Shown here piece by piece: positions 28,475 through 38,665 of a stretch of 64,000 nt of DNA (positions within the stretch are counted from its first letter, which is position 1; every line of letters begins with the position of its first letter). The notes beneath the pieces were generated by a model. The model saw nothing but the letters and a program-made list of their open reading frames with translations. It was not told the DNA's origin and did no database searches. The stretch spans positions 23,021 to 87,020 of the forward strand of contig KB911169.1 of assembly GCA_000383355.1 (NCBI GenBank), written 5' to 3'. The position numbers were made by a program, and so were the translations under genes. The DNA is from Flavobacterium sp. SCGC AAA160-P02. Lineage in GTDB: Bacteria > Bacteroidota > Bacteroidia > Flavobacteriales > Flavobacteriaceae.

Positions 28475-29290
28475 TTATACAGCTACATTGTATTCACGTA
28501 GCGCCTCATTTAGAGAGGTTTTTTTGTTGGTGCTTTCTTTTCTTTTCCCAATAATAAGTGCACATGGCACTTGGTAGTCTCCTGCTGGAAATTTTTTAGT
28601 GTAACTTCCAGGAATAACAACACTTCTTTCTGGGACTTCACCTTTCATTTCTATAGGTTCACTTCCAGTAACATCAATAATTTTTGTACTCATTGTTAAG
28701 ACAACATTGGCTCCTAAAACAGCTTCTTTACCTACCTTTACCCCTTCAACTACAATAGATCTAGAACCAATAAAGGCTCCATCTTCAATAATTACTGGAG
28801 AAGCTTGCAAGGGTTCTAAAACACCACCAATTCCAACACCTCCAGATAAATGAACATTTTTTCCTATTTGTGCACAACTTCCAACCGTAGCCCAAGTATC
28901 TACCATCGTTCCTTCATCTACATAAGCACCTATATTTACATAACTTGGCATTAAAATAGTTCCAGATGCTATATAAGAACCGTGTCTAGCAACTGCATTT
29001 GGCACCACTCTTATTCCTCTGGCTTCAAAGTTTCTTTTTAATGGAATTTTATCGTGATATTCAAAAATACCTGCTTCTAAAGTTTCCATTTTTTGAATTG
29101 GAAAATACAGTACTACGGCCTTTTTAACCCATTCATTTACTAGCCAATCAGTACCTTTGGGTTCTGCAACACGCAAGACTCCAGTATCTAGTAAATCTAT
29201 GACTTTTCTAATGGCACTAACTGTTGTTTGTTCTTTTAAAAGCGCTCTGTCTTCCCAGGCATTTTCTATAATTACTTGTAAAGAATTCAT
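28475..29290 (-). CDS. dapD: Tetrahydrodipicolinate N-succinyltransferase
   Basis: It succinylates tetrahydrodipicolinate in the diaminopimelate and lysine pathway. The 271 residues comprise an N-terminal helical domain (about 1-100) and a left-handed beta-helix of hexapeptide repeats (about 105-215, e.g. SGTILMPSYVNIGAYVDEG and VHLSGGVGIGGVLEP). A -7-like box TATCTTTG occurs at 29340-29347, about 50 bases upstream. It is divergent from ruvX. Confidence 0.94.
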   Translation of the reverse strand: MNSLQVIIENAWEDRALLKEQTTVSAIRKVIDLLDTGVLRVAEPKGTDWLVNEWVKKAVVLYFPIQKMETLEAGIFEYHDKIPLKRNFEARGIRVVPNAVARHGSYIASGTILMPSYVNIGAYVDEGTMVDTWATVGSCAQIGKNVHLSGGVGIGGVLEPLQASPVIIEDGAFIGSRSIVVEGVKVGKEAVLGANVVLTMSTKIIDVTGSEPIEMKGEVPERSVVIPGSYTKKFPAGDYQVPCALIIGKRKESTNKKTSLNEALREYNVAV

Positions 29291-29440
29291 ACATTTATTG
29301 TTTCAAATATGTTTAAATTTATTGGGGTAACTCCAGCAACAAAGATAGCATACTAATCACTTTTTAACGCGAAGATACATTTTTTAAACAGAAAATTTTA
29401 TCCTGTTTAAAATCCTTATTTTTGCAGTAAACAAAGAATA

Positions 29441-29854
29441 ATGGCAAGAATTTTAGCAATAGATTTTGGAGAAAAAAGAACAGGAATTGCTGTTACAGAT
29501 CAGCTACAAATTATTGCATCTGGTTTAACAACTGTTGCAACAAAAGATTTAATTGTTTTTCTAAAGGAGTATACATCAAAAGAACCTGTTGAATTGTTTA
29601 TTATTGGAAAACCAACACAAATGAACAACACCGATAGTGAAAGTGAAAAACATATTGTTGTTTTTTTAAAACTCCTTAAAAAATCAATCCCCACAATTCC
29701 TGTTATACGAATTGATGAACGATTTACATCTAAAATGGCATTTCAAACCATGATAGATAGTGGCTTAAAAAAGAAACAACGAAGAAATAAAGGATTGGTA
29801 GATGAAATTAGTGCAACCATTATTCTTCAATCTTATTTATACAGCAAACACTAA
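29441..29854 (+). CDS. ruvX: RuvX/YqgF-family nuclease
   Basis: This is a 137-residue RNase H-fold protein: LAIDFGEKRTGIAVTD holds the first catalytic aspartate and RIDERFTSKMA the next acidic motif, with a C-terminal DEISA aspartate. YqgF proteins process the 5' end of pre-16S rRNA and were first proposed as Holliday junction resolvases. It begins a plus-strand run with def, DUF5606 and mazG. TATTTTTG at 29417-29424 is a -7-like box 16 bases before the ATG. Confidence 0.92.
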   Translation: MARILAIDFGEKRTGIAVTDQLQIIASGLTTVATKDLIVFLKEYTSKEPVELFIIGKPTQMNNTDSESEKHIVVFLKLLKKSIPTIPVIRIDERFTSKMAFQTMIDSGLKKKQRRNKGLVDEISATIILQSYLYSKH

Positions 29855-29947
29855 TCAAATCTGAATTTAAAACTTTCCACTTTTAACTTTTCTCTTTCTA
29901 CAACTAACTTCGTACTTTTGCAAAAATTATTAGAATTTTAAGCCTTT

Positions 29948-30532
29948 ATGATTTTACCTATTGTAGCTTACGGAGATCCTGTTTTAAGAAAAGTTGCCCA
30001 AGAAGTTGGACCAGATTACCCAAATCTAAAAGAATTGATTTCAAATATGAAACAGACGATGTACAATGCCAGTGGTGTTGGTATAGCGGCGCCTCAAATA
30101 GGCAAATCTGTTCGTATTTTTATTATTGACGCCACTCCTTTTGCAGAAGATGAAGACATTAGTGAACTAGAAAGAGATCAATTAAAAGATTTTAAACAGG
30201 TGTTTATTAACCCAACTATTGTTAATGAAGAAGGAGATAAATGGGCTTTTGCTGAAGGTTGTCTTAGTATTCCAGACATCAGAGAAGATGTTTTAAGACA
30301 AGAAACAGTAAGCTTTGAGTATGTAGATGAAAGTTTTAAAAAACATTCAAAAACATTAACCGGAATTGCTGCTCGTGTCTTTCAGCATGAATATGATCAT
30401 TTAGAAGGAATTTTATTTACTGATAAACTCTCTTCATTAAAGAAAAGAATCTTAAAAAAGAAATTAGAAAAAATATCATTAGGAAAGATTACCTCTAGTT
30501 ATAGAATGCGCTTTCCAAATATAAAAATTTAA
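29948..30532 (+). CDS. def: Peptide deformylase
   Basis: It removes the N-formyl group from nascent proteins. All three motifs are intact: GVGIAAPQIG (about 43-52), EGCLSIP (Cys105) and QHEYDHLEG (His147, Glu148, His151), giving the metal site. The 194 residues include an insertion of acidic residues around 66-80, common in Bacteroidetes deformylases. TACTTTTG at 29913-29920 is a -7-like box. DUF5606 starts two bases after the stop. Confidence 0.95.
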   Translation: MILPIVAYGDPVLRKVAQEVGPDYPNLKELISNMKQTMYNASGVGIAAPQIGKSVRIFIIDATPFAEDEDISELERDQLKDFKQVFINPTIVNEEGDKWAFAEGCLSIPDIREDVLRQETVSFEYVDESFKKHSKTLTGIAARVFQHEYDHLEGILFTDKLSSLKKRILKKKLEKISLGKITSSYRMRFPNIKI

Positions 30533-30534
30533 AT

Positions 30535-30954
30535 ATGGAGTTTAGTAAAATTATTTCAGTTGCAGGAAAACCAGGATTATTTCATGCAATATCTCAAACA
30601 AAATCTGGATTTATTGTAGAATCTTTAATGGACAAAAAAAGATTTCCAATACCCTCTACTAACAATGTTAGTTTGTTAGAAAACATTGCCATATACACTT
30701 ATGAAGAAGAAGTTCCCTTATTGACTGTTTTTAAATCTATGTATGAAAAAACAGCAGGTAAAGAAGCTATTAGCCATAAAGAAAGTAGTCAAAAATTAAC
30801 GGCATACTTTTCTGAAATACTACCTGGCTATGATGAAGAACGCGTGTATACATCAAATATTAAAAAAGTGATACAGTGGTATAACTTACTAGTAACTTCT
30901 GGAGTAGATTTCTCTACTATAGAAGCTTCAAAAGAAAATACAGAAGAAGTGTAA
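30535..30954 (+). CDS. DUF5606 protein
   Basis: This is a 139-residue protein with no signal peptide or membrane segment. The N-terminal half begins with a small beta-rich segment (EFSKIISVAGKPGLFHAISQ, then GFIVESLMDKKRFPIP), which resembles an RNA- or protein-binding barrel. A helical part (about 60-125) follows. It matches the Bacteroidetes family DUF5606, of unknown function. It is tightly packed between def and mazG (two bases and zero bases), an arrangement conserved in the group. Confidence 0.82.
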   Translation: MEFSKIISVAGKPGLFHAISQTKSGFIVESLMDKKRFPIPSTNNVSLLENIAIYTYEEEVPLLTVFKSMYEKTAGKEAISHKESSQKLTAYFSEILPGYDEERVYTSNIKKVIQWYNLLVTSGVDFSTIEASKENTEEV

Positions 30955-31734
30955 ATGAATTCTAGAAAACAGCAATTAGAAGCTTTCAATCGTTTGTTAG
31001 ATATTATGGATGAACTTCGGGAGAAGTGTCCTTGGGATAAAAAACAAACCTTAGAGTCTCTAAGACATCTAACAATTGAAGAGACCTATGAGCTTGCTGA
31101 TGCTATTTTAGAGAATGATCTTCATGAAATAAAAAATGAGCTTGGTGATGTCTTATTACATCTTGTTTTTTACGCTAAAATTGGTTCCGAAAAAAAAGCC
31201 TTTGATATTGGAGATGTTGCCAATGCAATTTCTGAAAAATTAATTGCACGTCATCCTCATATTTATGGAGATACTGTGGTTGAAAACGAAGAAGATGTAA
31301 AACAAAACTGGGAAAAACTAAAACTTAAAGAAGGTAAAAATTCTGTATTAGAAGGTGTGCCTAAGAGTCTTCCTGCTCTTGTAAAAGCATCAAGAATTCA
31401 AGACAAAGTTTCTGGTGTTGGTTTTGATTGGGAAGAGCCGCACCAAGTTTGGGATAAGGTTCAAGAAGAATTGTCTGAACTTAATGAAGAAATTAAAAAA
31501 GGGACAAAAGACACTATAGAATCTGAATTTGGTGATGTATTATTCTCAATGATAAATTATGCGCGGTTTATAAATGTAAACCCAGAGAATGCCTTAGAGA
31601 AAACAAATAAGAAGTTTATAAACCGTTTTCAATATTTGGAGAAAGCTGCCAAAAAAGAAGGGAAAGAATTAACAGAGATGTCATTATCTGAAATGGATGT
31701 ATATTGGGAATTATCTAAGAAAATGTTTAAATAG
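30955..31734 (+). CDS. mazG: Nucleoside triphosphate pyrophosphohydrolase MazG
   Basis: This all-alpha NTP pyrophosphohydrolase of 259 residues has two MazG domains. The first (about 12-115) has CPWDKKQTLESLRHLTIEETYELADAI and the metal-binding NELGDVLLHLVF. The second (about 155-250) has EELSELNEEIKKG and ESEFGDVLFSMINYARF. It removes abnormal or excess NTPs. The start ATG follows directly after the DUF5606 stop. Confidence 0.95.
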   Translation: MNSRKQQLEAFNRLLDIMDELREKCPWDKKQTLESLRHLTIEETYELADAILENDLHEIKNELGDVLLHLVFYAKIGSEKKAFDIGDVANAISEKLIARHPHIYGDTVVENEEDVKQNWEKLKLKEGKNSVLEGVPKSLPALVKASRIQDKVSGVGFDWEEPHQVWDKVQEELSELNEEIKKGTKDTIESEFGDVLFSMINYARFINVNPENALEKTNKKFINRFQYLEKAAKKEGKELTEMSLSEMDVYWELSKKMFK

Positions 31735-31783
31735 CCGATAGCTAGAAAAACTTTCAATGTATTAAATGAGAAAAAACCACTAA

Positions 31784-32869
31784 ATGAATGTATTAATAAC
31801 AATTAATTGTAAAGGTCCGTTTAGTGTATATCAAGCTCAGATTGAAATGATTTTTTTACTAAAAAACAAAGGTGTCAGTATCAAAGTAATTGGTTTTTAC
31901 AGTGATCAAATCAAACAATTTTTTGACAATAAAGGAATTGACAATGCCCTTGTATACCCAAAATCTAGAATAGATAATAGTTATATTAAAGAGGTTAAAA
32001 ATACAATTAGAGAATGTAAAATTGATATTTTACATGTTTTAGACGGGAAATCTCTAAGAAATTGTGTGGTAGCAGTAAAGAAAGAACAAGTAAGATTAAT
32101 CACCTATTTTGGATCTGCAAGCCTATATTGGCATGACTTAAGCTCTTATTTAACCTATTTAAACCCAAGAGTTGAAAAAATAATTTGTAATAGCTCTTAT
32201 GTTTATCAGCATGTGAAAAAACAGCTTTTTAAAAAAAATAAACATAAAGTTATAAAAATTTACAAAGGCTACAACCCAGATTGGTTTAAAAATATTATCC
32301 CTTTTGATTACACTTCTATTGGTATTCCTAAAAACAGTATTGTGGTAGCTTTTGCTGGTACAAATACAAAAAATAAAAGAATTTCAGACTTTATAAAATC
32401 ATCTCAATATTTGTCTACAGAAAAAGAAGTTCATTATATTATTTTTGGAAAAGACACTATAGACACTGGTTTAGAAAAGTACAAAAAAGAAAGCCCTATA
32501 AAAAATAACATTCATTTACTTGGTTTAAGACCTGATGCTGTTTCATTAATTAAAGGAAGCAATCTTTATGTTCAAACATCGTTAAGTGAAGGTTTTGGTA
32601 GAGCTATTAGTGAAGCCATGTCTGTAGGAAAACCAATTATAATGACAGATGCAGGTGGTTGTACAGAACTAATAGATGAAAGCTGTGGTATTATTACTCC
32701 TACTAAAAATCCAGAAGCTGTTGGAAAAGCAATTTCTAGCCTTGTAAATAATGACAAATTAAGACTTCAAATGGGAATTAATGCTCAAAAACGTATTGAA
32801 AAAGTATATCATATACACGATACTGTTGAGGATACAATGGAGCTTTACAAACAGTTGTTAGAACAATAA
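31784..32869 (+). CDS. GT4-family glycosyltransferase
   Basis: This is a 361-residue GT-B enzyme. The donor domain has VVAFAGTNTKNKRISDFIKS, HLLGLRPDAVSLIKGS and SLSEGFGRAISEAMSVGKPIIMTDAGGCTELI, the typical EX7E region of GT4. Sugar and acceptor are unknown. It follows mazG by 49 bases and ends at a strong bidirectional terminator shared with lon. Confidence 0.88.
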   Translation: MNVLITINCKGPFSVYQAQIEMIFLLKNKGVSIKVIGFYSDQIKQFFDNKGIDNALVYPKSRIDNSYIKEVKNTIRECKIDILHVLDGKSLRNCVVAVKKEQVRLITYFGSASLYWHDLSSYLTYLNPRVEKIICNSSYVYQHVKKQLFKKNKHKVIKIYKGYNPDWFKNIIPFDYTSIGIPKNSIVVAFAGTNTKNKRISDFIKSSQYLSTEKEVHYIIFGKDTIDTGLEKYKKESPIKNNIHLLGLRPDAVSLIKGSNLYVQTSLSEGFGRAISEAMSVGKPIIMTDAGGCTELIDESCGIITPTKNPEAVGKAISSLVNNDKLRLQMGINAQKRIEKVYHIHDTVEDTMELYKQLLEQ

Positions 32870-32888
32870 AAGTTTAAATACACTTCTA

Positions 32889-32919
32889 AAAAAAAGCCAC
32901 TCAATGAGTGGCTTTTTTT
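32889..32919. terminator. Bidirectional terminator between GT4 gene and lon
   Basis: A perfect stem GCCACTC/GAGTGGC (32896-32902 with 32906-32912) is extended by A7 on the left and T7 on the right with a three-base loop. It serves two convergent genes. Confidence 0.9.
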
Positions 32920-32920
32920 G

Positions 32921-35395
32921 TTATGCTAATTTCTTAGCGTTCTTTACCTTTTGTTTTGTTAAAGCAACGTCTATTACTTCATGCATGTCTGTTACATAAT
33001 GAAATTTTAATCCTTTTAAATAACTTTTTTTAATATCTAAAATGTCTTTTTCATTGTCTTTACACAGCATAATTTCTTTGATATTGGCTCTCTTAGCAGC
33101 AAGAATTTTTTCTTTAATTCCGCCAACAGGCAATACTTTTCCGCGCAGTGTAATTTCACCTGTCATGGCTAATTTATTTTTCACTTTACGTTGAGTAAAC
33201 ACAGAAACCAAGGAAGTCAACATAGTAACTCCTGCACTTGGGCCATCTTTTGGTGTAGCTCCTTCTGGTACGTGAATATGAACATTATACTTCTCAATTA
33301 TTTCTGGATCAATTCCAAAATTATCTGCATTCGCCTTAATATATTCCATAGCAATTGTTGCAGATTCTTTCATTACTTTTCCTAAATTTCCTGTAATGGT
33401 TAAAATGCCTTTTCCTTTAGATAAGATAGATTCTATAAATAAGATATCTCCTCCAACACTAGTCCAAGCCAAACCTGTGACTACTCCTGCTACTTCATTA
33501 TTCTCATATTTATCTCGTTCTAACCTAGGAGCACCTAAAATAGTTTCTATATCTTCGTTGGTAATGGTAGTGTTGTACTCTTCTTCTAACGCTATAGATT
33601 TGGCCGCAAAACGAACCACTTTGGCTATTTGTTTTTCTAAACCACGCACTCCAGATTCTCGAGTATAGCCTTCAACAATTTTTTCGAGCTGAGCTTTTCC
33701 AACTTTAATTTCTTTTGCTGTTAAGCCGTGTTCCTTTACTTGTTTGGGTAATAAATGTCTTTTAGCGATTTCTATTTTTTCTTCAATAGTATAACCAGTA
33801 ACATTAATAATTTCCATTCTATCTCTAAGCGCCCATGGAATTTCACCTAAATTATTAGCTGTAGCTATAAATAAGACTTTTGATAAATCATAACCTACTT
33901 CTAGATAATTATCATAAAATGCAGTGTTTTGCTCTGGATCTAAGACTTCTAACATAGCAGAAGATGGATCTCCTTGATGACTTTGCCCTAATTTATCTAT
34001 TTCATCCAATACAAAAACTGGGTTTGAAGTCCCTGCTTTTTTTAAGTTCTGAATTAAACGACCTGGCATAGCTCCAATATATGTTTTTCTATGCCCTCTA
34101 ATTTCAGCTTCGTCTCGTAAACCACCTAAAGACATTCTAATATACTTACGCCCCAAAGATTCTGCAACAGACTTTCCTAAAGATGTTTTTCCAACACCTG
34201 GAGGTCCGTATAAACAAATAATTGGAGATTTCATATCACCTCTTAACTTTAAGACTGCTAAATGTTCTATAATACGTTCTTTAACTTTTTCTAACCCGAA
34301 GTGATCTCTATCTAAAATTTTAACTGCTTGCTTCAAATTAAATTTATCATTAGAAAATATTCCCCAAGGCAATTCTAACATCAACTCCAAATAATTTCGT
34401 TGCACCCCATATTCTGCCATCTGTGGATTCATTCTTCTGAGTCTGGCCAATTCTTTATCAAAAGTTTCACCAACTTCTTTTGTCCATTTTTTAGACCTAG
34501 CTTGTATGCGCATTTCATCTAACTCGGCATCATTATTAACTCCACCCAATTCTTCTTGAATGGTTTTTAATTGCTGATTTAAATAATATTCACGTTGTTG
34601 TTGGTCTAAATCTGAACGAGTTTTAGATTGAATATCATTTCGTAATTGTAATTTCTGCAGCTCTTTATTAAGATTTTTAAGGGTTAATAAAGCACGCTCT
34701 TTTAGATTGTCTTTTTCTAAAACAACTTGCTTTTGCATCACACTCAAATCCATATTAGAGGAGATAAAATTCACCAAAAAAGAATCACTTTGAATATTTT
34801 TGATTGCAAAAGAAGCTTCAGTTGGTAACATTGGGTTTTCTTTAATAACCTCTAAAGCTTGCTCTTTTACAGAATCTATAATTGCACTAAATTCTTTTGG
34901 GTCATCTACCTCTTTATCTTCAATAGCCTCTTGTACCTTCGCTTTTAAATACGGTTGCTCCTGAATAAGTTCGTTTATTTTAAAACGCTTTTTTCCTTGA
35001 ATAATTACTGTTGTATTTCCATCAGGCATTTTCAACACCCGTAAAATTTGTGCTACTACTCCTGTTTTATAGATATCTTCAGAGGTTGGGTCTTCTACAT
35101 CTTCATCTCTTTGGGCAACAACTCCAATAACTTTATCTCCTTTATTAGCGTCGTTTATTAATTGAATAGACTTATCTCTACCCGCTGTAATAGGAATTAC
35201 AACACCTGGAAATAATACGGTATTTCTTAGTGGTAAAATAGACAAGATTTCAGGAATATCTTCTTTATTAATAATCTCCTCATCTTCTGGAGTCATTAAT
35301 GGAATTAATTCTGAATCTTCATTTAATATATTGGAAAGAGACAAACTGTCTAATGTTAGTATTTTTGATTTACTCATAGGTCTTTTATCTGTCAT
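32921..35395 (-). CDS. lon: ATP-dependent protease Lon
   Basis: This is a LonA-type protease of 824 residues that degrades damaged and regulatory proteins. It has an N-terminal LON substrate-binding domain (about 50-260), an AAA+ module with Walker A GPPGVGKT at 397-404 and Walker B VFVLDEID, and a C-terminal protease domain with the Ser720-Lys763 dyad (PKDGPSAG and [10 protein letters not shown]). The start could also be the ATG six codons in (35377). No clear primary-sigma promoter is seen in the 248-base upstream gap. Confidence 0.96.
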   Translation of the reverse strand: MTDKRPMSKSKILTLDSLSLSNILNEDSELIPLMTPEDEEIINKEDIPEILSILPLRNTVLFPGVVIPITAGRDKSIQLINDANKGDKVIGVVAQRDEDVEDPTSEDIYKTGVVAQILRVLKMPDGNTTVIIQGKKRFKINELIQEQPYLKAKVQEAIEDKEVDDPKEFSAIIDSVKEQALEVIKENPMLPTEASFAIKNIQSDSFLVNFISSNMDLSVMQKQVVLEKDNLKERALLTLKNLNKELQKLQLRNDIQSKTRSDLDQQQREYYLNQQLKTIQEELGGVNNDAELDEMRIQARSKKWTKEVGETFDKELARLRRMNPQMAEYGVQRNYLELMLELPWGIFSNDKFNLKQAVKILDRDHFGLEKVKERIIEHLAVLKLRGDMKSPIICLYGPPGVGKTSLGKSVAESLGRKYIRMSLGGLRDEAEIRGHRKTYIGAMPGRLIQNLKKAGTSNPVFVLDEIDKLGQSHQGDPSSAMLEVLDPEQNTAFYDNYLEVGYDLSKVLFIATANNLGEIPWALRDRMEIINVTGYTIEEKIEIAKRHLLPKQVKEHGLTAKEIKVGKAQLEKIVEGYTRESGVRGLEKQIAKVVRFAAKSIALEEEYNTTITNEDIETILGAPRLERDKYENNEVAGVVTGLAWTSVGGDILFIESILSKGKGILTITGNLGKVMKESATIAMEYIKANADNFGIDPEIIEKYNVHIHVPEGATPKDGPSAGVTMLTSLVSVFTQRKVKNKLAMTGEITLRGKVLPVGGIKEKILAAKRANIKEIMLCKDNEKDILDIKKSYLKGLKFHYVTDMHEVIDVALTKQKVKNAKKLA

Positions 35396-35643
35396 TATGA
35401 CATTGAATTCTTTATAAAGAACCCAATAAAATTTTGATATTTATTTTTAAATAACTAAAAAACAAGTGCATACACATACAATACATCATTGTTTCATTAA
35501 TTAAAATCAATTGTTATGCCAGTAATGTTTTTGTTGTACCTTATATTAACACATAGTTAAAAAACTATAAAATGGTTGAGTTTTACAGTATTAGAGAATA
35601 TTAAGATTTTAAAGAGTATAATTAAGGAGTTCAATATTAAAAA

Positions 35644-36819
35644 TTACTTCGCTCTGTTTTTAGCTGTTTCATCAAAGACATGTTGTAATATCTTTTCATC
35701 TATTTCAGACCACTCTAACTCTCTACGTTTCATAACAACTTTGGCAACTTCAATTACTTTATTTAATTGATAGGTTGTAAAACCAGCAGCACCTCCCCAA
35801 CTAAAAGAAGGAATAAAATTTCTTGGAAAACCACTGCCAAATATATTGGCACTAACTCCAATAACTGTTCCTGTATTAAACATGGTATTTATTCCACATT
35901 TAGAATGATCTCCCATCATTAAACCACAAAACTGCAGTCCGGTATTGGTAAATCTTTCTGCGTGGTAGTCCCAGAGTTTTACTTCTGCATAATTATTTTT
36001 TAAATTAGAGGTATTGGTATCTGCCCCAACATTACACCATTCACCTAGAACTGAATTTCCTAGAAACCCTTCATGTCCTTTGTTAGAAAAACCAAATAAT
36101 ACAGAATTATTTACTTCACCTCCTACTTTGCAGTAGGGTCCAAGGGTGGTAGCTCCATATACTTTAGCTCCCATTTTCAAAACAGAATGTTCACACATTG
36201 CAAAAGGCCCTCTTACCAAACATCCTTCCATAATTTCTGAATCCTTCCCAATATATATTGGGCCTGTTGAAGCATTGAGAGAAGAAAATGAAATTGTAGC
36301 TCCTTCTTCTATAAAAATATTTTCTTTGTTTATTGCATGAACTCCTTCAGGAATTGGTGCAGAAGTTCTTCCTTGGGTGATTAGATCATAATCAGCTTTA
36401 ATTGCCTTGTCATTTAATGAAAAAATATCCCAGGTGTTTTTAAGTTGTAAAACATCTCCTGAACACTCTATTTGTTTGTACAAAGTAAAGTCTACATCCT
36501 CTTGAGTATCTGAAGCAAAAAAAGCAATTACTTGTTCATCTTTAAAAATTGCTTGATTATTTGATAAATTACTTACTTGTTTTACCAAATTTTTAGTAGG
36601 TAAAAAAGAAGCATTAATTAATATATTTTTATCTAACTCTACCATTGGATATTTGTTTTCCAAATATTCTTCTGTAATAGATGTTGTCGTAAAACCTAAA
36701 AATTTTTCCCATTTTTCACGAATGGTTAAAACTCCAATACGAATGTCTGCCACAGGTCTAGTATAGGTAAAAGGTAATAGTGAGTTTCTAACATCACTAT
36801 CAAAAAGTATATAGTTCAT
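35644..36819 (-). CDS. GlmU-like sugar nucleotidyltransferase/acyltransferase family protein
   Basis: This is a 391-residue protein of the Bacteroidetes GlmU-related family. The N-terminal half (about 1-150) is a degenerate nucleotidyltransferase-like domain that begins YILFDSDVRNSLLPFTYTRP. It lacks the usual LAAGxGTRM pyrophosphorylase loop. The C-terminal half (about 165-345) is a left-handed beta-helix with hexapeptide repeats (GPIYIGKDSEIMEGCLVRG, GAKVYGATTLGPYCKVGG). It is likely an enzyme of amino-sugar activation or a related acetyltransferase. A -7-like TAGTTTTG is at 36847-36854. Confidence 0.83.
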   Translation of the reverse strand: MNYILFDSDVRNSLLPFTYTRPVADIRIGVLTIREKWEKFLGFTTTSITEEYLENKYPMVELDKNILINASFLPTKNLVKQVSNLSNNQAIFKDEQVIAFFASDTQEDVDFTLYKQIECSGDVLQLKNTWDIFSLNDKAIKADYDLITQGRTSAPIPEGVHAINKENIFIEEGATISFSSLNASTGPIYIGKDSEIMEGCLVRGPFAMCEHSVLKMGAKVYGATTLGPYCKVGGEVNNSVLFGFSNKGHEGFLGNSVLGEWCNVGADTNTSNLKNNYAEVKLWDYHAERFTNTGLQFCGLMMGDHSKCGINTMFNTGTVIGVSANIFGSGFPRNFIPSFSWGGAAGFTTYQLNKVIEVAKVVMKRRELEWSEIDEKILQHVFDETAKNRAK

Positions 36820-36870
36820 ATTTTTAGCTTAAGGGACTATTTTCTACAAAACTAACTTTAAAAAAGGGAT

Positions 36871-36901
36871 AAAAAAAACCGATTGTTTTCACAACCAGTT
36901 T
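36871..36901 (-). terminator. Terminator after the first DOMON gene
   Basis: An 11-bp stem with G-T wobbles (36876-36886 with 36891-36901) closes a GAAA loop on the minus strand and is followed by T8. It is a diverged copy of the terminator at 37863-37893. Confidence 0.75.
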
Positions 36902-36917
36902 TTATTTAAAAAAAGAA

Positions 36918-37055
36918 CTATTATTTTTTTATAAATCTTTGTACTCCAATTTTACTATTGGTAGCTACTCTAATGATATAAATTCCTTTAGAAATTTTTT
37001 GAACATCTAAAGTTGAATCATTTGATGAAATAGTTTTGGATGACACTAATCTTCC
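36918..37055. repeat. Direct repeat, copy 1 (type IX sorting tail)
   Basis: This 138-base segment is nearly identical to 37909-38046, offset by 991 bases. I find one substitution in the aligned tail region of about 135 bases. It encodes the last 45 or so residues of the DOMON protein. Confidence 0.85.
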
Positions 37056-37715
37056 AGTGAAATCAAAAACACCAACTTCTGCTTTTTCAACACCTGTTGG
37101 TAATTGAATATTCAATACATCTAATCCAGGGTTTGGGTATATTTCAAAATTTAATAAACTGTTTTTACTGATTCCTAAAGTGGTAACACTTAGTGCTGTA
37201 CCACCTCTATTTTCCGGACCATGCCAAGCATATGTTGAGGTACCCCCCATTGCATAAATTATAGATAATGAACCAGCTGAAGCACTAAAAACATAATCTT
37301 GTGAATCTTGGGTATCATTATTTCTGGTAGCTACAATGGTTCTTTCATTATCAGATACAGTATTTGAAATTAAAGTCCAGTCTCCACTTTCATTTGAGGA
37401 ATCATCTGCAGGTGGTATTGGTCTCTCTAAAGAAGTCGACGGGCCTGGTTCTGAAAAAGCATCTCGGATTGTATTTCCATCTGTCATAAAAATATCAGTA
37501 CCATTCATTTCTTGATTTCCAAAACCAATGGCAAGCCAAACATCAGAGGGGCCGGCTAATGTTAATGTGGTTATAAATGTTTCTCCGTCTATTGTAATAT
37601 TAGCAGTTAATCCTGTAAGTAATGTTTGTGTTCCAGTAGTAAAACTTTGTGAAAACAAAGAAAATGAAGTAGTCAAAAAAATGATAAGTACTATTTTTCT
37701 AGTGAAGGCCATCAT
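36921..37715 (-). CDS. DOMON-domain protein with type IX secretion tail
   Basis: It is a 264-residue exported protein. A signal peptide (about 1-22, ending SLFSQ) precedes a beta-sandwich DOMON-like domain (about 25-165), with the family features DVWLAIGFGNQEMNGTDIF and a conserved Tyr-Ala-Trp-His-Gly. Met and His at these places are the haem ligands in haem-binding DOMON proteins. The C-terminus (about 185-264) is a type A sorting domain (YPNPGLDVLNIQLP through FIKK) that directs secretion and surface anchoring. Compared with its neighbour it has an inserted acidic, Pro-Ser-rich loop (about 90-112). Haem binding is inferred. Confidence 0.8.
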   Translation of the reverse strand: MMAFTRKIVLIIFLTTSFSLFSQSFTTGTQTLLTGLTANITIDGETFITTLTLAGPSDVWLAIGFGNQEMNGTDIFMTDGNTIRDAFSEPGPSTSLERPIPPADDSSNESGDWTLISNTVSDNERTIVATRNNDTQDSQDYVFSASAGSLSIIYAMGGTSTYAWHGPENRGGTALSVTTLGISKNSLLNFEIYPNPGLDVLNIQLPTGVEKAEVGVFDFTGRLVSSKTISSNDSTLDVQKISKGIYIIRVATNSKIGVQRFIKK

Positions 37716-37862
37716 TAAAAATTTAAAATATTTAGTATTAAATATATTTTTTTTAAAATAATGAAATCAATTTTTTCGACCAAAAACAAAATGTAAGACA
37801 CATAAAACAATTTCAATACTAATTTTTTGGATAATACTATTATCATTAACTGTTAGAGGGAT

Positions 37863-37893
37863 AAAAAAAACCGATTGTTTTCACAATCGGTTT
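37863..37893 (-). terminator. Terminator after the second DOMON gene
   Basis: A perfect 11-bp stem (37868-37878 with 37883-37893) with a GAAA tetraloop is followed on the minus strand by T8. It separates the two DOMON genes. Confidence 0.85.
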
Positions 37894-37908
37894 CTATTTA
37901 GAATAAAA

Positions 37909-38046
37909 CTATTATTTTTTTATAAATCTTTGTACTCCAATTTTAGTATTGGTAGCTACTCTAATGATATAAATTCCTTTAGAAATTTTTTGAACATCTA
38001 AAGTTGAATCATTTGATGAAATAGTTTTGGATGACACTAATCTTCC
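37909..38046. repeat. Direct repeat, copy 2 (type IX sorting tail)
   Basis: This is the partner of 36918-37055. The upstream halves of the two genes are clearly more diverged, so the tails have been kept alike or duplicated more recently. Confidence 0.85.
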
Positions 38047-38658
38047 TGTATAATCATAAACACCAACCTCTGCTTTATCAGTACCCGATGGTAACTGAAT
38101 GTTTAATACATCTGATACAGGGTTTGGATACATCTCAAAACTTAATAATTTGTTTTCAGAAATTCCTAGAGTTACATTTAGTGTTGTAAATCCTCTGTTA
38201 CCTCCATGGTAGGCATAAGATGTTGAACTACCTTTAGCATAGATTACCGATAGTGAACCTGCAGAGGCATTAAATATATAATCATTTGAATCTCCAGTAT
38301 TGTTAGCTCTTGTAGCCACTATGGTTCTGGTACTTCCTGAAATATTGTTAGAAACTAAAACCCAATCTTGGCTTGCCTCTGCTTGGGGTGTTACAGTAGA
38401 GGTAGAATAAGCATCTCGTAAACTGGAACTCCCATCTGTCATTAATATATCTGTACCGTTCATATTTGAATTCCCAAAACCAATGGCAAACCATGCATTT
38501 GAGGGTCCAGTTAATGTTAATGTAGTAATCTCTGTATCTGCATCAATATTAATATTTGCAGTTAAACCAGAAAGTAATGTTTGTGTACCTGTAGAGAAAC
38601 TTTGTGCAAACAAAGAAATTGAAGTTGTTAAAAAAAGAATAAGTAATGTTTTTTTCAT
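37912..38658 (-). CDS. DOMON-domain protein with type IX secretion tail (paralogue)
   Basis: It is 248 residues: a signal peptide (about 1-18, ending SLFAQ), a DOMON-like domain (about 22-150) with AWFAIGFGNSNMNGTDILM and AYHGGNRGF, and the sorting domain from YPNPVSDVLNIQLP to FIKK. It is a tandem paralogue of the gene at 36921-37715, without the inserted loop. It starts seven bases after the ankyrin gene, so they are probably co-transcribed. Its own terminator follows. Confidence 0.82.
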   Translation of the reverse strand: MKKTLLILFLTTSISLFAQSFSTGTQTLLSGLTANINIDADTEITTLTLTGPSNAWFAIGFGNSNMNGTDILMTDGSSSLRDAYSTSTVTPQAEASQDWVLVSNNISGSTRTIVATRANNTGDSNDYIFNASAGSLSVIYAKGSSTSYAYHGGNRGFTTLNVTLGISENKLLSFEMYPNPVSDVLNIQLPSGTDKAEVGVYDYTGRLVSSKTISSNDSTLDVQKISKGIYIIRVATNTKIGVQRFIKK

Positions 38659-38665
38659 ATGTCAG

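Noticed and set aside
36866..38046. Possible insertion sequence between the direct repeats
   Set aside because: The repeats are the coding tails and terminators of two paralogous genes; there is no transposase or inverted end.
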